From an uncultured Alphaproteobacteria bacterium (lineage in GTDB: Bacteria > Pseudomonadota > Alphaproteobacteria > MPNO01 > UBA2964), in assembly GCA_951812775.1 (NCBI GenBank), contig OX638326.1:1810335-1874334 (forward strand): 64,000 nucleotides of DNA, read 5' to 3'. The notes below the pieces were generated by a model. The model was not told where the DNA came from and did not search any database. It worked only from the letters and a program-made list of their open reading frames with translations. Made by a program: the position numbers and the translations under genes. The stretch's first letter is position 1, and the number at the start of each line of letters is the position of its first letter. Positions 8,082-18,736 of this stretch are shown here, in pieces.

Positions 8082-9116
8082 TTACTCAACCAGGTCCAGA
8101 GAAATGTCGAGCGCCGGTTCAAAAATGCCGGGATCGCCCCGCCCCATGCCGCACTCGGTAGCAACGCCTGAGATCGTCGCGTATTTTCGCGCCGTTGCCA
8201 GTTTCGCAGCGCTGCCAGCCCCGTCACCAGCGTGGACAAGGCCGAGATACAGTCGGGTATCACCCATCTCCAGGCCTGTCAGAGGTGCGAAGAACGCGTC
8301 TTCGTTGGAATCCTTGGGTACCGGCATGTGGATGTACTGCACCGGGCGCCCTACCGCTTTGACAATACCATTGGCCATATCGACCAGATTAGTCATGTCA
8401 TCCGGCAGGATCATATGCTCATCTTTGGGACTGCCGTAGCACAGGTGATATCCAAGATCGATATCATCCGGCACCATATCGCCAATACGTCCGAGAACCG
8501 AAAATATCTGCTCCTTATAGCCGGGCGCCTGGTCGTAATACCCTTCCCACATCAATACCTCCTGACACACGTCCCACTGATAGGAGATGCGGTCATGCGG
8601 CAGGGCCTCCTCAATACAGGCGAATTCAGCAGCAAGATGATCCGTATAGATTTCGATGAACGTCTCATAGATCGCCGGCACCATGAAGTTGTAGGTAATC
8701 GCCAGCGGCGTCGCCATGTCGATCTGGTATTTAACGTTCGCCGGAATATCGCCCGCCTTTTGTAATTTATCAAAGGTGGCAAAGTTGCGGATCGCATCAT
8801 CGGCATAACCCGTATCGAAGTTAATGGTTTTTGGATCGACACCGTCTTTTATGGTCAGGCGCGGAATCTCATAGACCACGGTGCCGTCATATTGCGTGAA
8901 CTGAAACGGCGGCAGGGATTGATCCACTTCAAAGGCGGGATTGGCCTTAAGCTGATCCATCACAAAGCTGATCCAGCGCTGACGCCGGCCCGTTTCGCCA
9001 TCGGGTATACGCTCCGCGTGATGGCCAACCCTTTGACCTAGCGTACGAAAAACGGTTTCCGCGTCCTCCAGGGGAATGCTGCCGACCATGTGAATGACTG
9101 GCTTGATCTGGTTCAT
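8082..9116 (-). CDS. MetE/UroD-superfamily protein of unknown substrate
   Basis: A 344-residue protein that I assign to the cobalamin-independent methionine synthase/uroporphyrinogen decarboxylase-like barrel group from features such as HMVGSIPLEDAETVF at the start, ERIPDGETGRR, and a late VATECGMGRG segment where MetE-type enzymes carry a zinc Cys. It is far shorter than MetE, so it is not a full methionine synthase. The start at 9116 has an AGAG-like site; an upstream in-frame extension to 9173 has no support. It is followed within 4 bases by the MOSC gene. Function is unknown; methyl or thiol transfer is only an inference. Confidence 0.6.
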   Translation of the reverse strand: MNQIKPVIHMVGSIPLEDAETVFRTLGQRVGHHAERIPDGETGRRQRWISFVMDQLKANPAFEVDQSLPPFQFTQYDGTVVYEIPRLTIKDGVDPKTINFDTGYADDAIRNFATFDKLQKAGDIPANVKYQIDMATPLAITYNFMVPAIYETFIEIYTDHLAAEFACIEEALPHDRISYQWDVCQEVLMWEGYYDQAPGYKEQIFSVLGRIGDMVPDDIDLGYHLCYGSPKDEHMILPDDMTNLVDMANGIVKAVGRPVQYIHMPVPKDSNEDAFFAPLTGLEMGDTRLYLGLVHAGDGAGSAAKLATARKYATISGVATECGMGRGDPGIFEPALDISLDLVE

Positions 9117-9217
9117 GTTTTCTCTGCCTATCCAATGCGCTGCGAAGGTTTGACCCGGTGCGCGCCGGTTCATATAACTAACTTATAAACACTAACGCGA
9201 TTACAGGGACCTCACAA

Positions 9218-10366
9218 ATGGCCGAGACAGAAACCAGAACCGATCAACCACCTTTCCTGCATGACAGCTATCTCGCCTGGTGCGAAGAGCAACCTGTGCC
9301 GGTCATCGAAGATTTCGGAATGGATTTGTCAAAGCTCACGACGGAGCCATGGGATCTGTACGGCATGAATGGAGCGATCTGTCTGCTCAAGGGTCGTGAT
9401 GACTACAATTCGATCTTTTGCTTCGAGTTAAAGCCGGGCGCCAAATCACGCGAACTGCATCATCTCTATGAAGAGATCATCTACGTCATCGATGGATATG
9501 GTTCGACCCAGATCGAAACCCCGGATGGTGACAAACACGCCTTTGAATGGGGCCGCAACTCGCTCTTTTCGGTGCCACTCAATGCCAAGTATCAGCATTT
9601 CAACGGGTCCGGCACGGAACCCGTTCGGCTGGCCTCGGTTCACAACTTTCCGTTCCTGATCAAACTCTTCCGGAACGAAGATTTTATCTTCAATACCGAG
9701 CAGAATTTCCCGGAACGCGCCGGCCCGAACGGGTATTTCAAGGGCGACGGTCAAATGATCGAAATCCGCCCCGGCCGCCATCAATGGGAAACCAATTTTG
9801 TCGCTGACATCACAAACTTCGAACTCAAAGACTGGGCGGCGCGCGGCAAAGGCTCTTCGAGCCTGCGTTGGGTATTATCCGACAGTACGATGGGCTGCCA
9901 CACGTCACAGATCGTGCCCGGCACCTACAAAAAAGCGCATCGCCATACCTGTGGCACGAACGTCTTCACCATCGATGGTGAGGGCTATTCGGTGCTGTGG
10001 TATGAGGGCAAGGAAGAGGAACGGGTGCGGATTGACTGGGATCATGGTGTCGTGGTCACGCCGCCGGAACAGATGTTCCACCAGCACTTCAATACCGGCA
10101 CGACGCCTTCGCGCTATCTCGCCGTGCAATTCGGCACGGTGCGTTACCCGATGATCTCCGCCAAAATGAAAAAATGGACGTCCGGCAACGACACGTCGGT
10201 TAAGGATGGCGGCAATCAGATTGAGTATGAGGATCAACCCGCTGACAACCACGCCATATGGCTGGAAGAGATGGACGGTAAAGGCTACCCCTCTGAAATG
10301 GGTGAAATCTTCGATGAAGAAGCTATTCGGTCATCTGGCTATGAACGAGCCGTCGTGAAAAAGTAG
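9218..10366 (+). CDS. bicupin domain protein
   Basis: A 382-residue protein with two cupin folds. The N-terminal cupin is seen in SRELHHLYEEIIYVIDGYGSTQIE (about residues 78-100, given as pattern HHxxEE), and the second around KKAHRHTCGTNVFTIDGEGYSV with metal-binding His residues and a late His pair in FHQHFN. The size and layout resemble ring-opening dioxygenases of the gentisate/1-hydroxy-2-naphthoate group, but the match is loose and many such bicupins are only called cupin proteins. It is divergent from the MetE-like gene and is followed by an amidohydrolase, as in some aromatic degradation clusters. Confidence 0.7.
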   Translation: MAETETRTDQPPFLHDSYLAWCEEQPVPVIEDFGMDLSKLTTEPWDLYGMNGAICLLKGRDDYNSIFCFELKPGAKSRELHHLYEEIIYVIDGYGSTQIETPDGDKHAFEWGRNSLFSVPLNAKYQHFNGSGTEPVRLASVHNFPFLIKLFRNEDFIFNTEQNFPERAGPNGYFKGDGQMIEIRPGRHQWETNFVADITNFELKDWAARGKGSSSLRWVLSDSTMGCHTSQIVPGTYKKAHRHTCGTNVFTIDGEGYSVLWYEGKEEERVRIDWDHGVVVTPPEQMFHQHFNTGTTPSRYLAVQFGTVRYPMISAKMKKWTSGNDTSVKDGGNQIEYEDQPADNHAIWLEEMDGKGYPSEMGEIFDEEAIRSSGYERAVVKK

Positions 10367-10469
10367 GAATTGCAACGGGGCGATCACTGTCGCCTTAGGG
10401 TTCAATTCACGCTAGACTTCTGGCAACGCAATTCGTCTGCGAGTCCGCAGACCTGCCAGGAGAATAGAC

Positions 10470-11498
10470 ATGGCTATAGATATGCACGCCCATTGGCGCC
10501 CTGCTGAACTCATCGATGCGCTACGCCAGCGCACGTCGGAACCACGGGTTTTCACCAATGACGACGGTGTTGAAGTTTACAAAGCGCGTAACGGCGAACA
10601 GCCCGTCGACCAGGCTTTTGACAATGTCGAAACCCGTCTTGAGGAGATGGACCGGCAGGGCATCAGTACCGCTGTATTATCGCTGCTGAGCGAGTTCACC
10701 TGGATTGAGCGCCTGCCGCTCGAAGAGTCGCTGCCTTTGGTGCAGCTCTATAATGACAGCATGTCAGCAATCTGCGCCGCGCATGAAGGCCGCTTTACCG
10801 CTCTGTGCGCCCTGCCGCTGGCGGACGTCAACGCCGCTGCCGCGGAGTTCGACCGCGCGATGAAGCTACCCGGTATGGTTGGAGCGCAGGCGCCCGGCAA
10901 TGCCTTCCTGACCTACAAGGAGGCTGATGCTTTCCGGCCGGTCATCGAGGCCGCCCATCGCAACAAGGCCGCGGTTCTTATCCATTTCGCCCCGATGCCC
11001 GATGACACCTGGCCCCGCGTGCCAAAGGGCACAGACAATGCCCGACGCCGCATGGGGACATTGGATATGCAAGCCAGCCTGTCCGCCAACAACGTCACCC
11101 TTACCATGACTGACATCATGGATGAATACCCAGATGCAATGATGATCCTCCATAATCTCGGCGGGAATATTCCGTTCGAGATTGAGCGCATGGATCACCG
11201 CTGTCTGCTAGACACGCCGGATGAGGAGCTGCCCTCGAAGCGTTTCCGCGAAGCCAACGTGTTTGTCGATTGCAATTCACTTGGCCCGCACGCGATTGAG
11301 GCGGGCGTCCGCCTTTATGGTGAAGACCGTATTCTGTTCGGCACGGATGGCACCGAGTTTGGTGGTAAATGGACCAACAAGGCACTGGCCGATGCCGATC
11401 TGAGCGATCACGCCAAGGACCAAATACGCCACGGCAATGCGGTGCGGATGTTGTCCCATCTGGCACCGCTGGCAAGCTATAGTCAGGCGGCTGAATAA
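10470..11498 (+). CDS. amidohydrolase family protein (ACMSD-like)
   Basis: A 342-residue metal-dependent hydrolase or decarboxylase of the amidohydrolase-2/ACMSD type. The first metal motif is DMHAHW (H6, H8), an internal VLIHFAP supplies the next His, and FGTDG near residue 292 supplies the Asp. Members remove CO2 or hydrolyse C-C bonds in aromatic breakdown. A purine-rich CAGGAGAAT precedes the ATG. It lies 104 bases after the bicupin. The substrate is not known. Confidence 0.8.
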   Translation: MAIDMHAHWRPAELIDALRQRTSEPRVFTNDDGVEVYKARNGEQPVDQAFDNVETRLEEMDRQGISTAVLSLLSEFTWIERLPLEESLPLVQLYNDSMSAICAAHEGRFTALCALPLADVNAAAAEFDRAMKLPGMVGAQAPGNAFLTYKEADAFRPVIEAAHRNKAAVLIHFAPMPDDTWPRVPKGTDNARRRMGTLDMQASLSANNVTLTMTDIMDEYPDAMMILHNLGGNIPFEIERMDHRCLLDTPDEELPSKRFREANVFVDCNSLGPHAIEAGVRLYGEDRILFGTDGTEFGGKWTNKALADADLSDHAKDQIRHGNAVRMLSHLAPLASYSQAAE

Positions 11499-11533
11499 GT
11501 TTAGAGGGAAGCCGGTCGGTTAAACCTGGCTCG

Positions 11534-12328
11534 TTAATCTTCTTCGCGCCGCCATTTCTTTTCGGCAATCGCGACGACAACACCGCGCAGGGTACGAACT
11601 TCCTGTTCGGTTAATAGTGCGCGGTTAAAGATGTTACGGATATTGCGGACCATCCGTGGGCGCTTCTCCTTCACCCGCAAAAAACCAGCCTTTTCCATCT
11701 CATCTTCGAGATGCTCATAGAAATCGATGATCTCGCCTTGACTGGCGAGTGCCGCCCCACGACCTTTGCGGCGAATTTCCGACGGGACTTCCGCACCTCC
11801 AGCCATTTGCCACTCATAGCCCATCAGCAGAACAGACTGCGCGAGATTGAGAGATGAAAAAGCGGGATTGGTTGGAACTGTGATCAAGGTATCGGCCAAC
11901 GCCAAATCGTCATTATGCAGCCCGACGCGCTCCGCCCCGAACAAGATGCCACACTGATTTCCTTCGGCAAATGCCTCGCGCATCGTGCCAGCCCAGCCAC
12001 GCGGGTCCTGAACGGGTTTGATCATGTCCCGCAGACGCGCCGTCGTCGCGCCAAGTCGATGCAGATCAGCAACCGCCTCCGCCGTCGTGTCGAAGATTTT
12101 CGCTTCCTTAAGCACGGCATGTGCTCCGGAGGAGGCATTGATCGCTTTGGCGTGTGGCCATTTGCATTTAGGGCGTACCAGACGCAGATCCGTCAGCCCG
12201 AAATTCATCATCGCGCGCGCGGTCATGCCAATGTTTTCGGCGAGGGATGTTTCAACCAGAATGATCGCCGGCCCGTCACCGGGTGTTTTAACGTCAGCGT
12301 GGCGCTTGGTCGGTTCTAGATTTGCCAT
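11534..12328 (-). CDS. trmJ: tRNA (cytidine/uridine-2'-O-)-methyltransferase TrmJ
   Basis: A 264-residue SpoU/TrmH-type RNA methyltransferase with a trefoil-knot fold. The three SPOUT motifs are seen as ETSLAENIGMTARAMMNFG, ILFGAERVGLHNDDLALAD and VPTNPAFSSLNLAQSV. The long C-terminal helical extension is typical of TrmJ, which 2'-O-methylates position 32 of tRNA. It lies at the 3' end of the minus-strand block nadE-cysS-cimA-trmJ, an arrangement seen in alphaproteobacteria. Confidence 0.88.
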   Translation of the reverse strand: MANLEPTKRHADVKTPGDGPAIILVETSLAENIGMTARAMMNFGLTDLRLVRPKCKWPHAKAINASSGAHAVLKEAKIFDTTAEAVADLHRLGATTARLRDMIKPVQDPRGWAGTMREAFAEGNQCGILFGAERVGLHNDDLALADTLITVPTNPAFSSLNLAQSVLLMGYEWQMAGGAEVPSEIRRKGRGAALASQGEIIDFYEHLEDEMEKAGFLRVKEKRPRMVRNIRNIFNRALLTEQEVRTLRGVVVAIAEKKWRREED

Positions 12329-12346
12329 CGAGTGAATACGGCCGGA

Positions 12347-13939
12347 TTATATGGCCGCGCCGTCGTGGAACAGCTTGTAGGTAATCGCGTCATTCAGGGC
12401 ATTGTATGAGGCGTCTATCACGTTGGCAGAAACCCCAACCGTCGACCACCGTCCACCATTGCCATCGACGCTCTCTATCATCACCCGGGTTATCGCTTCT
12501 GTACCACCGCCCGGCGTGAGAATACGGACCTTGTAATCCGTCAGTTTCATGTCTTCGAGCTGCGGATAAAGTGGATCAAGCGCTTTGCGTAGAGCATTAT
12601 CCAGCGCATTGACCGGTCCATTTCCTTCCGCGACCGTCATGAAGTCCTGATCGCCCACTTCGATCTTAAGCGTCGCCTCTGACAGGGTAATCAACTCACC
12701 CTTGGCATTCCAGCGGCGTTCATCCATGACGCGAAAGCTCTGTAAACGGAAATATTCCGGCACGTCCTCCAGTACCCGGCGGGCCAGCAACTCAAAGCTA
12801 GCTTCGGCACCATCATAAGCATAGCCCTCATGCTCGCGCTGTTTGACATCTTCCAGCAGGGTCGAAACCTTTGGGTCCTTGGCATCAATCTCGATACCGA
12901 TTTCGCGGAACCGCGCCAGAACATTTGACCTTCCTGCCTGATCCGACACGACGATATGCCGTTCATTGCCGATCATCGTGGGATCGACATGTTCATAGGT
13001 CTTCGGATCTTTCTCAATTGCCGACACGTGCAACCCACCCTTATGGGCAAAGGCCCTGTCACCAACATAGGCAGCGCTGGTATCCGACGGCCGGTTGAGA
13101 CGGTCATCGATAAAGCGCGACAGATGGGTCAGGCGACCAATATCCTCATCGGTCATGCCGGTCTCGTACCCCATCTTCAGCGCTAAAGACGGTATGATTG
13201 AAATCAGGTTGGCATTGCCGCAACGTTCACCAAGACCGTTAAGCGTGCCCTGCACCTGACGCGCCCCGGCACGCACAGCGGCAAGCGAGTTAGCCACGGC
13301 ATTTCCGGTATCGTCGTGGCAATGAATGCCGAGATGGTCACCGGGCACATGTTCGGCGACCTCGCCAACAATCCGTTCGATCTCGTCCGGCAATGTCCCG
13401 CCATTGGTGTCGCACAGAACAATCCAGCGGGCCCCGGCTTCATAGGCTGCCTTAACACAGGCCAACGCAAAATCAGGGTTTTCCTTATAGCCATCAAAGA
13501 AATGTTCAGCATCGAACACCGCTTCCTCAGCGCGGTCAGCCGCCAGCGCGATGCTGTCCTTAATCATCTCGATGTTCTCATCAAGCTCAACACCCAGCGC
13601 AACCTTGGCATGGAAATCCCAGGTCTTGCCAACGAGACAAACGATTTTGGTTTTGGCCCCAAATATGGCACTGAGCCCCGGATCGTTATCAGCACTGCGG
13701 CCTGAACGACGGGTCATGCCAAAGGCGCTCAACCGCGCACGCTTTAACGTCGGCGGATCACCGAAAAAGCTGTCATCCGTTGGGTTGGCACCCGGCCAGC
13801 CGCCTTCCACATAATCAATACCAATACGGTCGAGCTCCAGCGCAATTGCCGCCTTGTCAGCGGCTGAAAAATCAACACCTTGAGTCTGCGCTCCATCGCG
13901 CAGAGTTGAGTCATAGATATAGACGCGCTTATCGCTCAT
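12347..13939 (-). CDS. cimA: (R)-citramalate synthase
   Basis: A 530-residue enzyme that condenses pyruvate with acetyl-CoA to citramalate, giving a threonine-free route to isoleucine. The N-terminal barrel begins YIYDSTLRDGAQTQG (R14, D15), and the metal His pair is in GIHCHDDTGNA (H206, H208). The C-terminal regulatory LeuA dimer domain occupies roughly residues 400-530. The length and GGWPGANPTD motif fit the CimA type rather than 2-isopropylmalate synthase. It is followed by trmJ after 18 bases and preceded by cysS after 12 bases. Confidence 0.92.
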   Translation of the reverse strand: MSDKRVYIYDSTLRDGAQTQGVDFSAADKAAIALELDRIGIDYVEGGWPGANPTDDSFFGDPPTLKRARLSAFGMTRRSGRSADNDPGLSAIFGAKTKIVCLVGKTWDFHAKVALGVELDENIEMIKDSIALAADRAEEAVFDAEHFFDGYKENPDFALACVKAAYEAGARWIVLCDTNGGTLPDEIERIVGEVAEHVPGDHLGIHCHDDTGNAVANSLAAVRAGARQVQGTLNGLGERCGNANLISIIPSLALKMGYETGMTDEDIGRLTHLSRFIDDRLNRPSDTSAAYVGDRAFAHKGGLHVSAIEKDPKTYEHVDPTMIGNERHIVVSDQAGRSNVLARFREIGIEIDAKDPKVSTLLEDVKQREHEGYAYDGAEASFELLARRVLEDVPEYFRLQSFRVMDERRWNAKGELITLSEATLKIEVGDQDFMTVAEGNGPVNALDNALRKALDPLYPQLEDMKLTDYKVRILTPGGGTEAITRVMIESVDGNGGRWSTVGVSANVIDASYNALNDAITYKLFHDGAAI

Positions 13940-13951
13940 CGTCCCTACTCT

Positions 13952-15310
13952 CTAACCACGTTTCCAACTTGTCCCATCGGGACCATCTTCCAACACTATA
14001 CCGGCAGCAGCGAGTTCGTCGCGAATTCTGTCGCTCTCGGCAAAATCTTTTGCCGCGCGGGCCTCAACACGCTTTTGAATAAGCGTCTCGATTTCTATCT
14101 CATCGACGTCACCTACACCCTGCTTAAACCAGTCTTCGGGGTCCTGTTGCAGCAGTCCGAGCAAAGCACCTCCCGCAAGCAACGCCGCCTTCGCCTTGCT
14201 GTCGGACGGGTCGCGGTTCAGGGCAGATGCCAATGCATGCAATTCCGCCACAGCCTGGGGCGTATTGAGGTCATCTTCCAGTGCTGCCAGTACAGAGGTC
14301 GTTTCGGCATCATTTACCGCCGTGTCCGTAGCGGCGCGTAGCGCGGTATATAACCGGTCCAACGCGTTCTTGGCTTCATCCAGCGCCCGCAGACTGAAAT
14401 CCAGCGGTTGCCGGTAATGCGCCGACAGTAAAGCCAAACGAATAGCTTCGCCCGGTGTACGCTCAAGCAGGTCATGCACGGTGTGGAAATTGCCGAGCGA
14501 TTTCGACATCTTCTCGCCATTGACGGTGAGATAGCCGTTATGCATCCAGTACTTGGCGAAAGGCGTGCCGCCGTGGCTGCAGACCGATTGCGCTATCTCG
14601 TTCTCATGATGCGGGAAGATCAAATCCTGACCGCCGCCGTGAATATCAAAGGTCTCGCCGAGATGTTTTGCGCTCATCGCTGAGCATTCGAGATGCCAGC
14701 CCGGACGGCCTCGACCCCACGGGCTATCCCAACCCGGCTGCTCCTCAGAAGAAGGCTTCCAAAGAACAAAATCTGCCGCGTCCTTTTTATACGGCGCGAC
14801 CTCGACCCGGGCGCCAGCAATGAGCTCATCCCGCGAATGACGGGACAGCTTGCCGTAATCCTCCATCGTCTCGACGCCGAACAAAACATGTCCTTCCGCT
14901 TCGTACGCATGCTCCTTCTCTATTAGGCACTCGATCATCGACACCATTTCGCCAATATGATCGGTAGCGCGCGGCTCGATATCAGGCGGCAATGCGTTAA
15001 GCGCGGCCATATCCTGTCGAAAAATGTCGGCAAATTTGGTCGTGATATCGCCAATGTCGTCGCCAGACTTCTGCGACGCATCAATGATCTTGTCATCGAC
15101 ATCCGTGATATTGCGAACATATGTCACGCGGGGATAAAGCTGTTTGAGCAGCCGGTATAAAACATCAAACACCACCACCGGCCGCGCATTGCCAATATGC
15201 GCATAGTCATAAACCGTCGGGCCGCAGACATAGAAGCGGATGTGCTCCGGGTCGACCGGAACAAACTCCTCCTTCTGCCGCGACAAGGTATTGGTGACCC
15301 GCAAAGACAT
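13952..15310 (-). CDS. cysS: cysteinyl-tRNA synthetase
   Basis: A 452-residue class I aminoacyl-tRNA synthetase that charges tRNA-Cys. The HIGN signature is at residues 38-41, KMSKS at 267-271, and the catalytic zinc ligands are C29 ([10 protein letters not shown]), C209 and H234. The start is set at ATG 15310 (MSLRVTNTL), 1 base after the nadE stop, rather than at an upstream in-frame codon at 15331 that would overlap nadE. The close spacing suggests one transcript with nadE and cimA. Confidence 0.93.
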   Translation of the reverse strand: MSLRVTNTLSRQKEEFVPVDPEHIRFYVCGPTVYDYAHIGNARPVVVFDVLYRLLKQLYPRVTYVRNITDVDDKIIDASQKSGDDIGDITTKFADIFRQDMAALNALPPDIEPRATDHIGEMVSMIECLIEKEHAYEAEGHVLFGVETMEDYGKLSRHSRDELIAGARVEVAPYKKDAADFVLWKPSSEEQPGWDSPWGRGRPGWHLECSAMSAKHLGETFDIHGGGQDLIFPHHENEIAQSVCSHGGTPFAKYWMHNGYLTVNGEKMSKSLGNFHTVHDLLERTPGEAIRLALLSAHYRQPLDFSLRALDEAKNALDRLYTALRAATDTAVNDAETTSVLAALEDDLNTPQAVAELHALASALNRDPSDSKAKAALLAGGALLGLLQQDPEDWFKQGVGDVDEIEIETLIQKRVEARAAKDFAESDRIRDELAAAGIVLEDGPDGTSWKRG

Positions 15311-15311
15311 C

Positions 15312-16973
15312 TCAGGTCTCCCGGAAACCATCGGTTATCGGGTAGCGTCGATCACGGCCAAACGAGCGATGGGTGATCTTTACGCCGGGCGGGGCCTGGC
15401 GGCGCTTATATTCTGCCAGCAGCAACATGCGCCAGATGCGCTGAACCAGTGCAGGATCATAGCCCTCTTCGGTTGTCGCTTTGACGCCGAGATCTTTCTC
15501 AATCAGACATTCAAGAATGGCGTCGAGATCCTCATAGGGCGGCAACGTGTCCTGGTCGGTCTGGTCCGGTTTCAGTTCAGCCGAGGGTGGCTTGGTGATG
15601 ATCCGCTCTGGCATGACCGGGCCGCCCGGGCCTTTGGAACCGGCAGGGATGTTTTCATTGCGCCAGCGGCATAGCGCGAAGACCGTCATCTTGTAGACAT
15701 CCTTAAGCACCGAGAATCCGCCGCACATATCGCCATAAAGTGTCGCGTAACCAACGGACATTTCCGATTTATTGCCAGTCGAAACCACCATCGCACCGGT
15801 CTTGTTGGAAAGCCCCATCAAAGCCAACCCGCGCGAACGCGCCTGAATGTTCTCTTCCGTGGTATCGGGCAGCGCATCCCCAAACAGTGGTGACAGCATT
15901 TCATCGAAGGCGCCCATCGCCGGGCCGATATTAATCTCGTCGTGACGGCACCCCATCAACTTGGCCGCTGCTGCCGCATCATCCAGACTTTCCCGGGAGG
16001 TGTAAGGCGACGGCATCATCACGCAATGCACGCGATCAGGCCCCAAGGCATCCACTGCCACGGCCGCCGTCAGCGCAGAGTCGATACCGCCCGACATGCC
16101 CAGCAACACACCGGGGAAACGGTTCTTTTCAACATAGTCACGAAGGCCCAGCATCATTGCCGAATAGATACTCGACAAGCTGTCTTCGGGGGCACTGGTC
16201 TCGCCCTGCTCGCAAATCCAGTCATCGCCCTCCCGTTGCCAGCTCGTCACCTGCAGAGCGGGATACCAGTCGACACAGCGGGTGCGGAGCGTCCGGTCAG
16301 CATTGAGGACAAATGAGCCCCCATCAAAGACCAGCTCGTCCTGCCCGCCGACCTGATTGACATAGATCATCGGCAGTCGGGTTTCCGTCACCCGCTCGAC
16401 AGCGAGATGAAGCCGCTGGTCCCATTTATCCAGAGCGTAGGGCGAACCATTCAGGACGACCAGAATTTCCGCACCGGATTCTTCAAGACACTCAGCGACA
16501 TCGGGCTGCCACATATCTTCACAAATCATCACGCCAAGCCGAACATCCCGGAAATTGATCGGCCCCGGCATCGGCCCCGCCTCAAACACGCGCTTTTCAT
16601 CAAATACGCCATAGTTTGGCAGCTCATGTTTGAGCCGAACCGCCGCTACCTTGCCGCCCTCAAGCAGCAACGCCGCATTAAAAACCTGGCCATCCTCATC
16701 AACCCAGAGTGACCCCAGCAAAACGCCCGGCCCACCATCTGCCGTTTCTACAGCAATTGCCTCGACTGCAGCGGCACAGGCTTCCTGAAAGGATGGCCGA
16801 ATGACCAGATCTTCCGGCGGATAACCGGAAATCACTAACTCGCTGCACACCACCAGATCTGCCCCTAACGTAGCCGCCTGTTTGCGGGCATCACGCACCA
16901 GAGCCGCGTTGCCGTCGATATCACCGACAGTTGGATTAAGCTGCGCAAGGGCTATGGAAAGTTGATCTGTCAT
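15312..16973 (-). CDS. nadE: glutamine-dependent NAD+ synthetase
   Basis: A 553-residue two-domain enzyme making NAD+ from deamido-NAD+, ATP and glutamine. The N-terminal nitrilase-like glutaminase has its E45 ([10 protein letters not shown]), K115 (KHELPNYG) and C151 (MICEDMW) triad. The C-terminal synthetase has the ATP-binding SGGIDSA at residues 294-300. Length is usual for the long NadE form. It leads directly into cysS with a 1-base gap. Confidence 0.93.
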   Translation of the reverse strand: MTDQLSIALAQLNPTVGDIDGNAALVRDARKQAATLGADLVVCSELVISGYPPEDLVIRPSFQEACAAAVEAIAVETADGGPGVLLGSLWVDEDGQVFNAALLLEGGKVAAVRLKHELPNYGVFDEKRVFEAGPMPGPINFRDVRLGVMICEDMWQPDVAECLEESGAEILVVLNGSPYALDKWDQRLHLAVERVTETRLPMIYVNQVGGQDELVFDGGSFVLNADRTLRTRCVDWYPALQVTSWQREGDDWICEQGETSAPEDSLSSIYSAMMLGLRDYVEKNRFPGVLLGMSGGIDSALTAAVAVDALGPDRVHCVMMPSPYTSRESLDDAAAAAKLMGCRHDEINIGPAMGAFDEMLSPLFGDALPDTTEENIQARSRGLALMGLSNKTGAMVVSTGNKSEMSVGYATLYGDMCGGFSVLKDVYKMTVFALCRWRNENIPAGSKGPGGPVMPERIITKPPSAELKPDQTDQDTLPPYEDLDAILECLIEKDLGVKATTEEGYDPALVQRIWRMLLLAEYKRRQAPPGVKITHRSFGRDRRYPITDGFRET

Positions 16974-17062
16974 GAAAGATTTCTGCGCCGTTTTCTGCGA
17001 GATCGGACCAATCCGTCAAAGCAAACAGACTGAACCAATCTCTGGCGACGATGTGAAAAGAA

Positions 17063-18451
17063 CTATGCGATAGCCGCCGTTTTTGCCGATCCATTACCGG
17101 CAATCCGATCATCCTTGAGCATCTCGGCAATGAGGAAGGCTAGTTCGAGCGACTGATTGGAGTTCAACCGCGGATCACAATGTGTGTGATAACGATCCGC
17201 GAGCCCCGCTTCGGTAATCTCCTGCGCGCCACCAACACATTCGGTCACGTCTTTTCCGGTCAGTTCCAAATGAATACCGCCGAGATATGTTCCTTCAGCC
17301 TTATGAACACCGAAACAGCGCTCGACCTCATCACGGACCCGATCAAACGGGCGCGTCTTGTAGCCATTATCGGCCTTGATCGTATTGCCATGCATCGGGT
17401 CACAGGACCAAACGACGGTTCGTCCTTCACATTCAACGGCGCGGATCAATTTCGGCAAGTGTTCCTCAACACCATCATTCCCCATCCGAGTGATCATGGT
17501 CAGGCGACCGGCTTCATTTTCCGGGTTCAGTGTGTCGATGACTTTTAACAGCGAATCTGGGGCCATTGTCGGACCGCATTTGCAGCCAATTGGGTTACCG
17601 ACCCCGCGCAGGAACTCGATATGCGCATCTTCGGGATCACGAGTACGATCCCCGATCCACAGCATATGTGCGGAGGTGTCATACCAGTCGCCAGATGTTG
17701 AATCGACGCGGGTCATGGCCTCCTCATAGGCAGGCAACAGGGACTCATGTGAGGTATAGAACTCAGTCTCGCGAATTTGCGGTGTGGTTTCGGAGGTCAA
17801 CCCGCATGCCGCCATAAAGGCCAGAGAGTCATCCAGCCGTTCAGCTAAATCCTTGTAGCGATCACCCGCCGGGCTTTGATCAACAAACCCAAGCGTCCAG
17901 CGATGAACCTGATGCAGATCGGCATAACCGCCCTGAGCGAAAGCACGCAGCAGATTTAACGTTGCGGCAGACTGATTATAGGCCTGCACCATGCGTTGCG
18001 GATCAGGATTGCGCGCTTCTTCTGTAAATTCGATGGCGTTGACGGAGTCACCACGGTAGCTCGGGAGTTCGACATCTCCCTGTTTCTCTGTCGGTTCACT
18101 ACGCGGTTTCGCAAACTGGCCAGCCAGGCGGCCAACTTTAATCACTGGGCAATGCGCGGCAAATGTCAGCACGACCGACATCTGCAAAAGCACCCGGAAA
18201 GTGTCGCGAATATTATCGGGATGGAATTCGGCAAAGCTCTCGGCGCAGTCACCACCCTGCAACAAAAATGCCCGACCGGCTGCCGCCTCGGCCAGAGCCG
18301 ATTTTAGCGTACGAGCCTCGCCAGCAAATACCAGTGGCGGATAGCTTCTCAGCGTATTTTCCGCAGCTTCCAGCGCTGCCGGATCCGTATATACCGGCAC
18401 TTGCTTGATATTCTTTGCACGCCAGCTATTCGGCGCCCATTTTGCAGCCAT
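17063..18451 (-). CDS. 3-deoxy-7-phosphoheptulonate synthase, class II
   Basis: A 462-residue class II (plant-like) DAHP synthase, the first step of the shikimate pathway, joining phosphoenolpyruvate and erythrose 4-phosphate. Recognisable are [13 protein letters not shown], the metal-binding Cys in [11 protein letters not shown] (residues 64-73), [12 protein letters not shown], and the late [12 protein letters not shown] and [15 protein letters not shown] segments. The gene is intact and of normal length. It is followed by 89 bases before nadE. The 285 bases upstream (18452-18736) show no gene, only the likely promoter. Confidence 0.92.
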   Translation of the reverse strand: MAAKWAPNSWRAKNIKQVPVYTDPAALEAAENTLRSYPPLVFAGEARTLKSALAEAAAGRAFLLQGGDCAESFAEFHPDNIRDTFRVLLQMSVVLTFAAHCPVIKVGRLAGQFAKPRSEPTEKQGDVELPSYRGDSVNAIEFTEEARNPDPQRMVQAYNQSAATLNLLRAFAQGGYADLHQVHRWTLGFVDQSPAGDRYKDLAERLDDSLAFMAACGLTSETTPQIRETEFYTSHESLLPAYEEAMTRVDSTSGDWYDTSAHMLWIGDRTRDPEDAHIEFLRGVGNPIGCKCGPTMAPDSLLKVIDTLNPENEAGRLTMITRMGNDGVEEHLPKLIRAVECEGRTVVWSCDPMHGNTIKADNGYKTRPFDRVRDEVERCFGVHKAEGTYLGGIHLELTGKDVTECVGGAQEITEAGLADRYHTHCDPRLNSNQSLELAFLIAEMLKDDRIAGNGSAKTAAIA

Positions 18452-18736
18452 CAGACCAACTCCCAGTCAGGAACACATCTAGCCCAGCCCCAACGCGCCC
18501 GCGTCCGGTCCTCAATGACCCGCCACTGCTCGCCCAGCGGGGCCGGAAACTCCGTAAAATCAATTATTTAGGCCCTATCACCGGATTAGGCAATAGCCCC
18601 TGATACACTGATATCAATACGGAACGCATGGCTATACGCCCATTAGCACCATTTTTCCAGAAAAACGTGTTGCCTGATCAAGCGTTAGAGGACGTTTTTA
18701 AAAGCCCAAAAACCTAAAATCGTCCATCTACAGGGT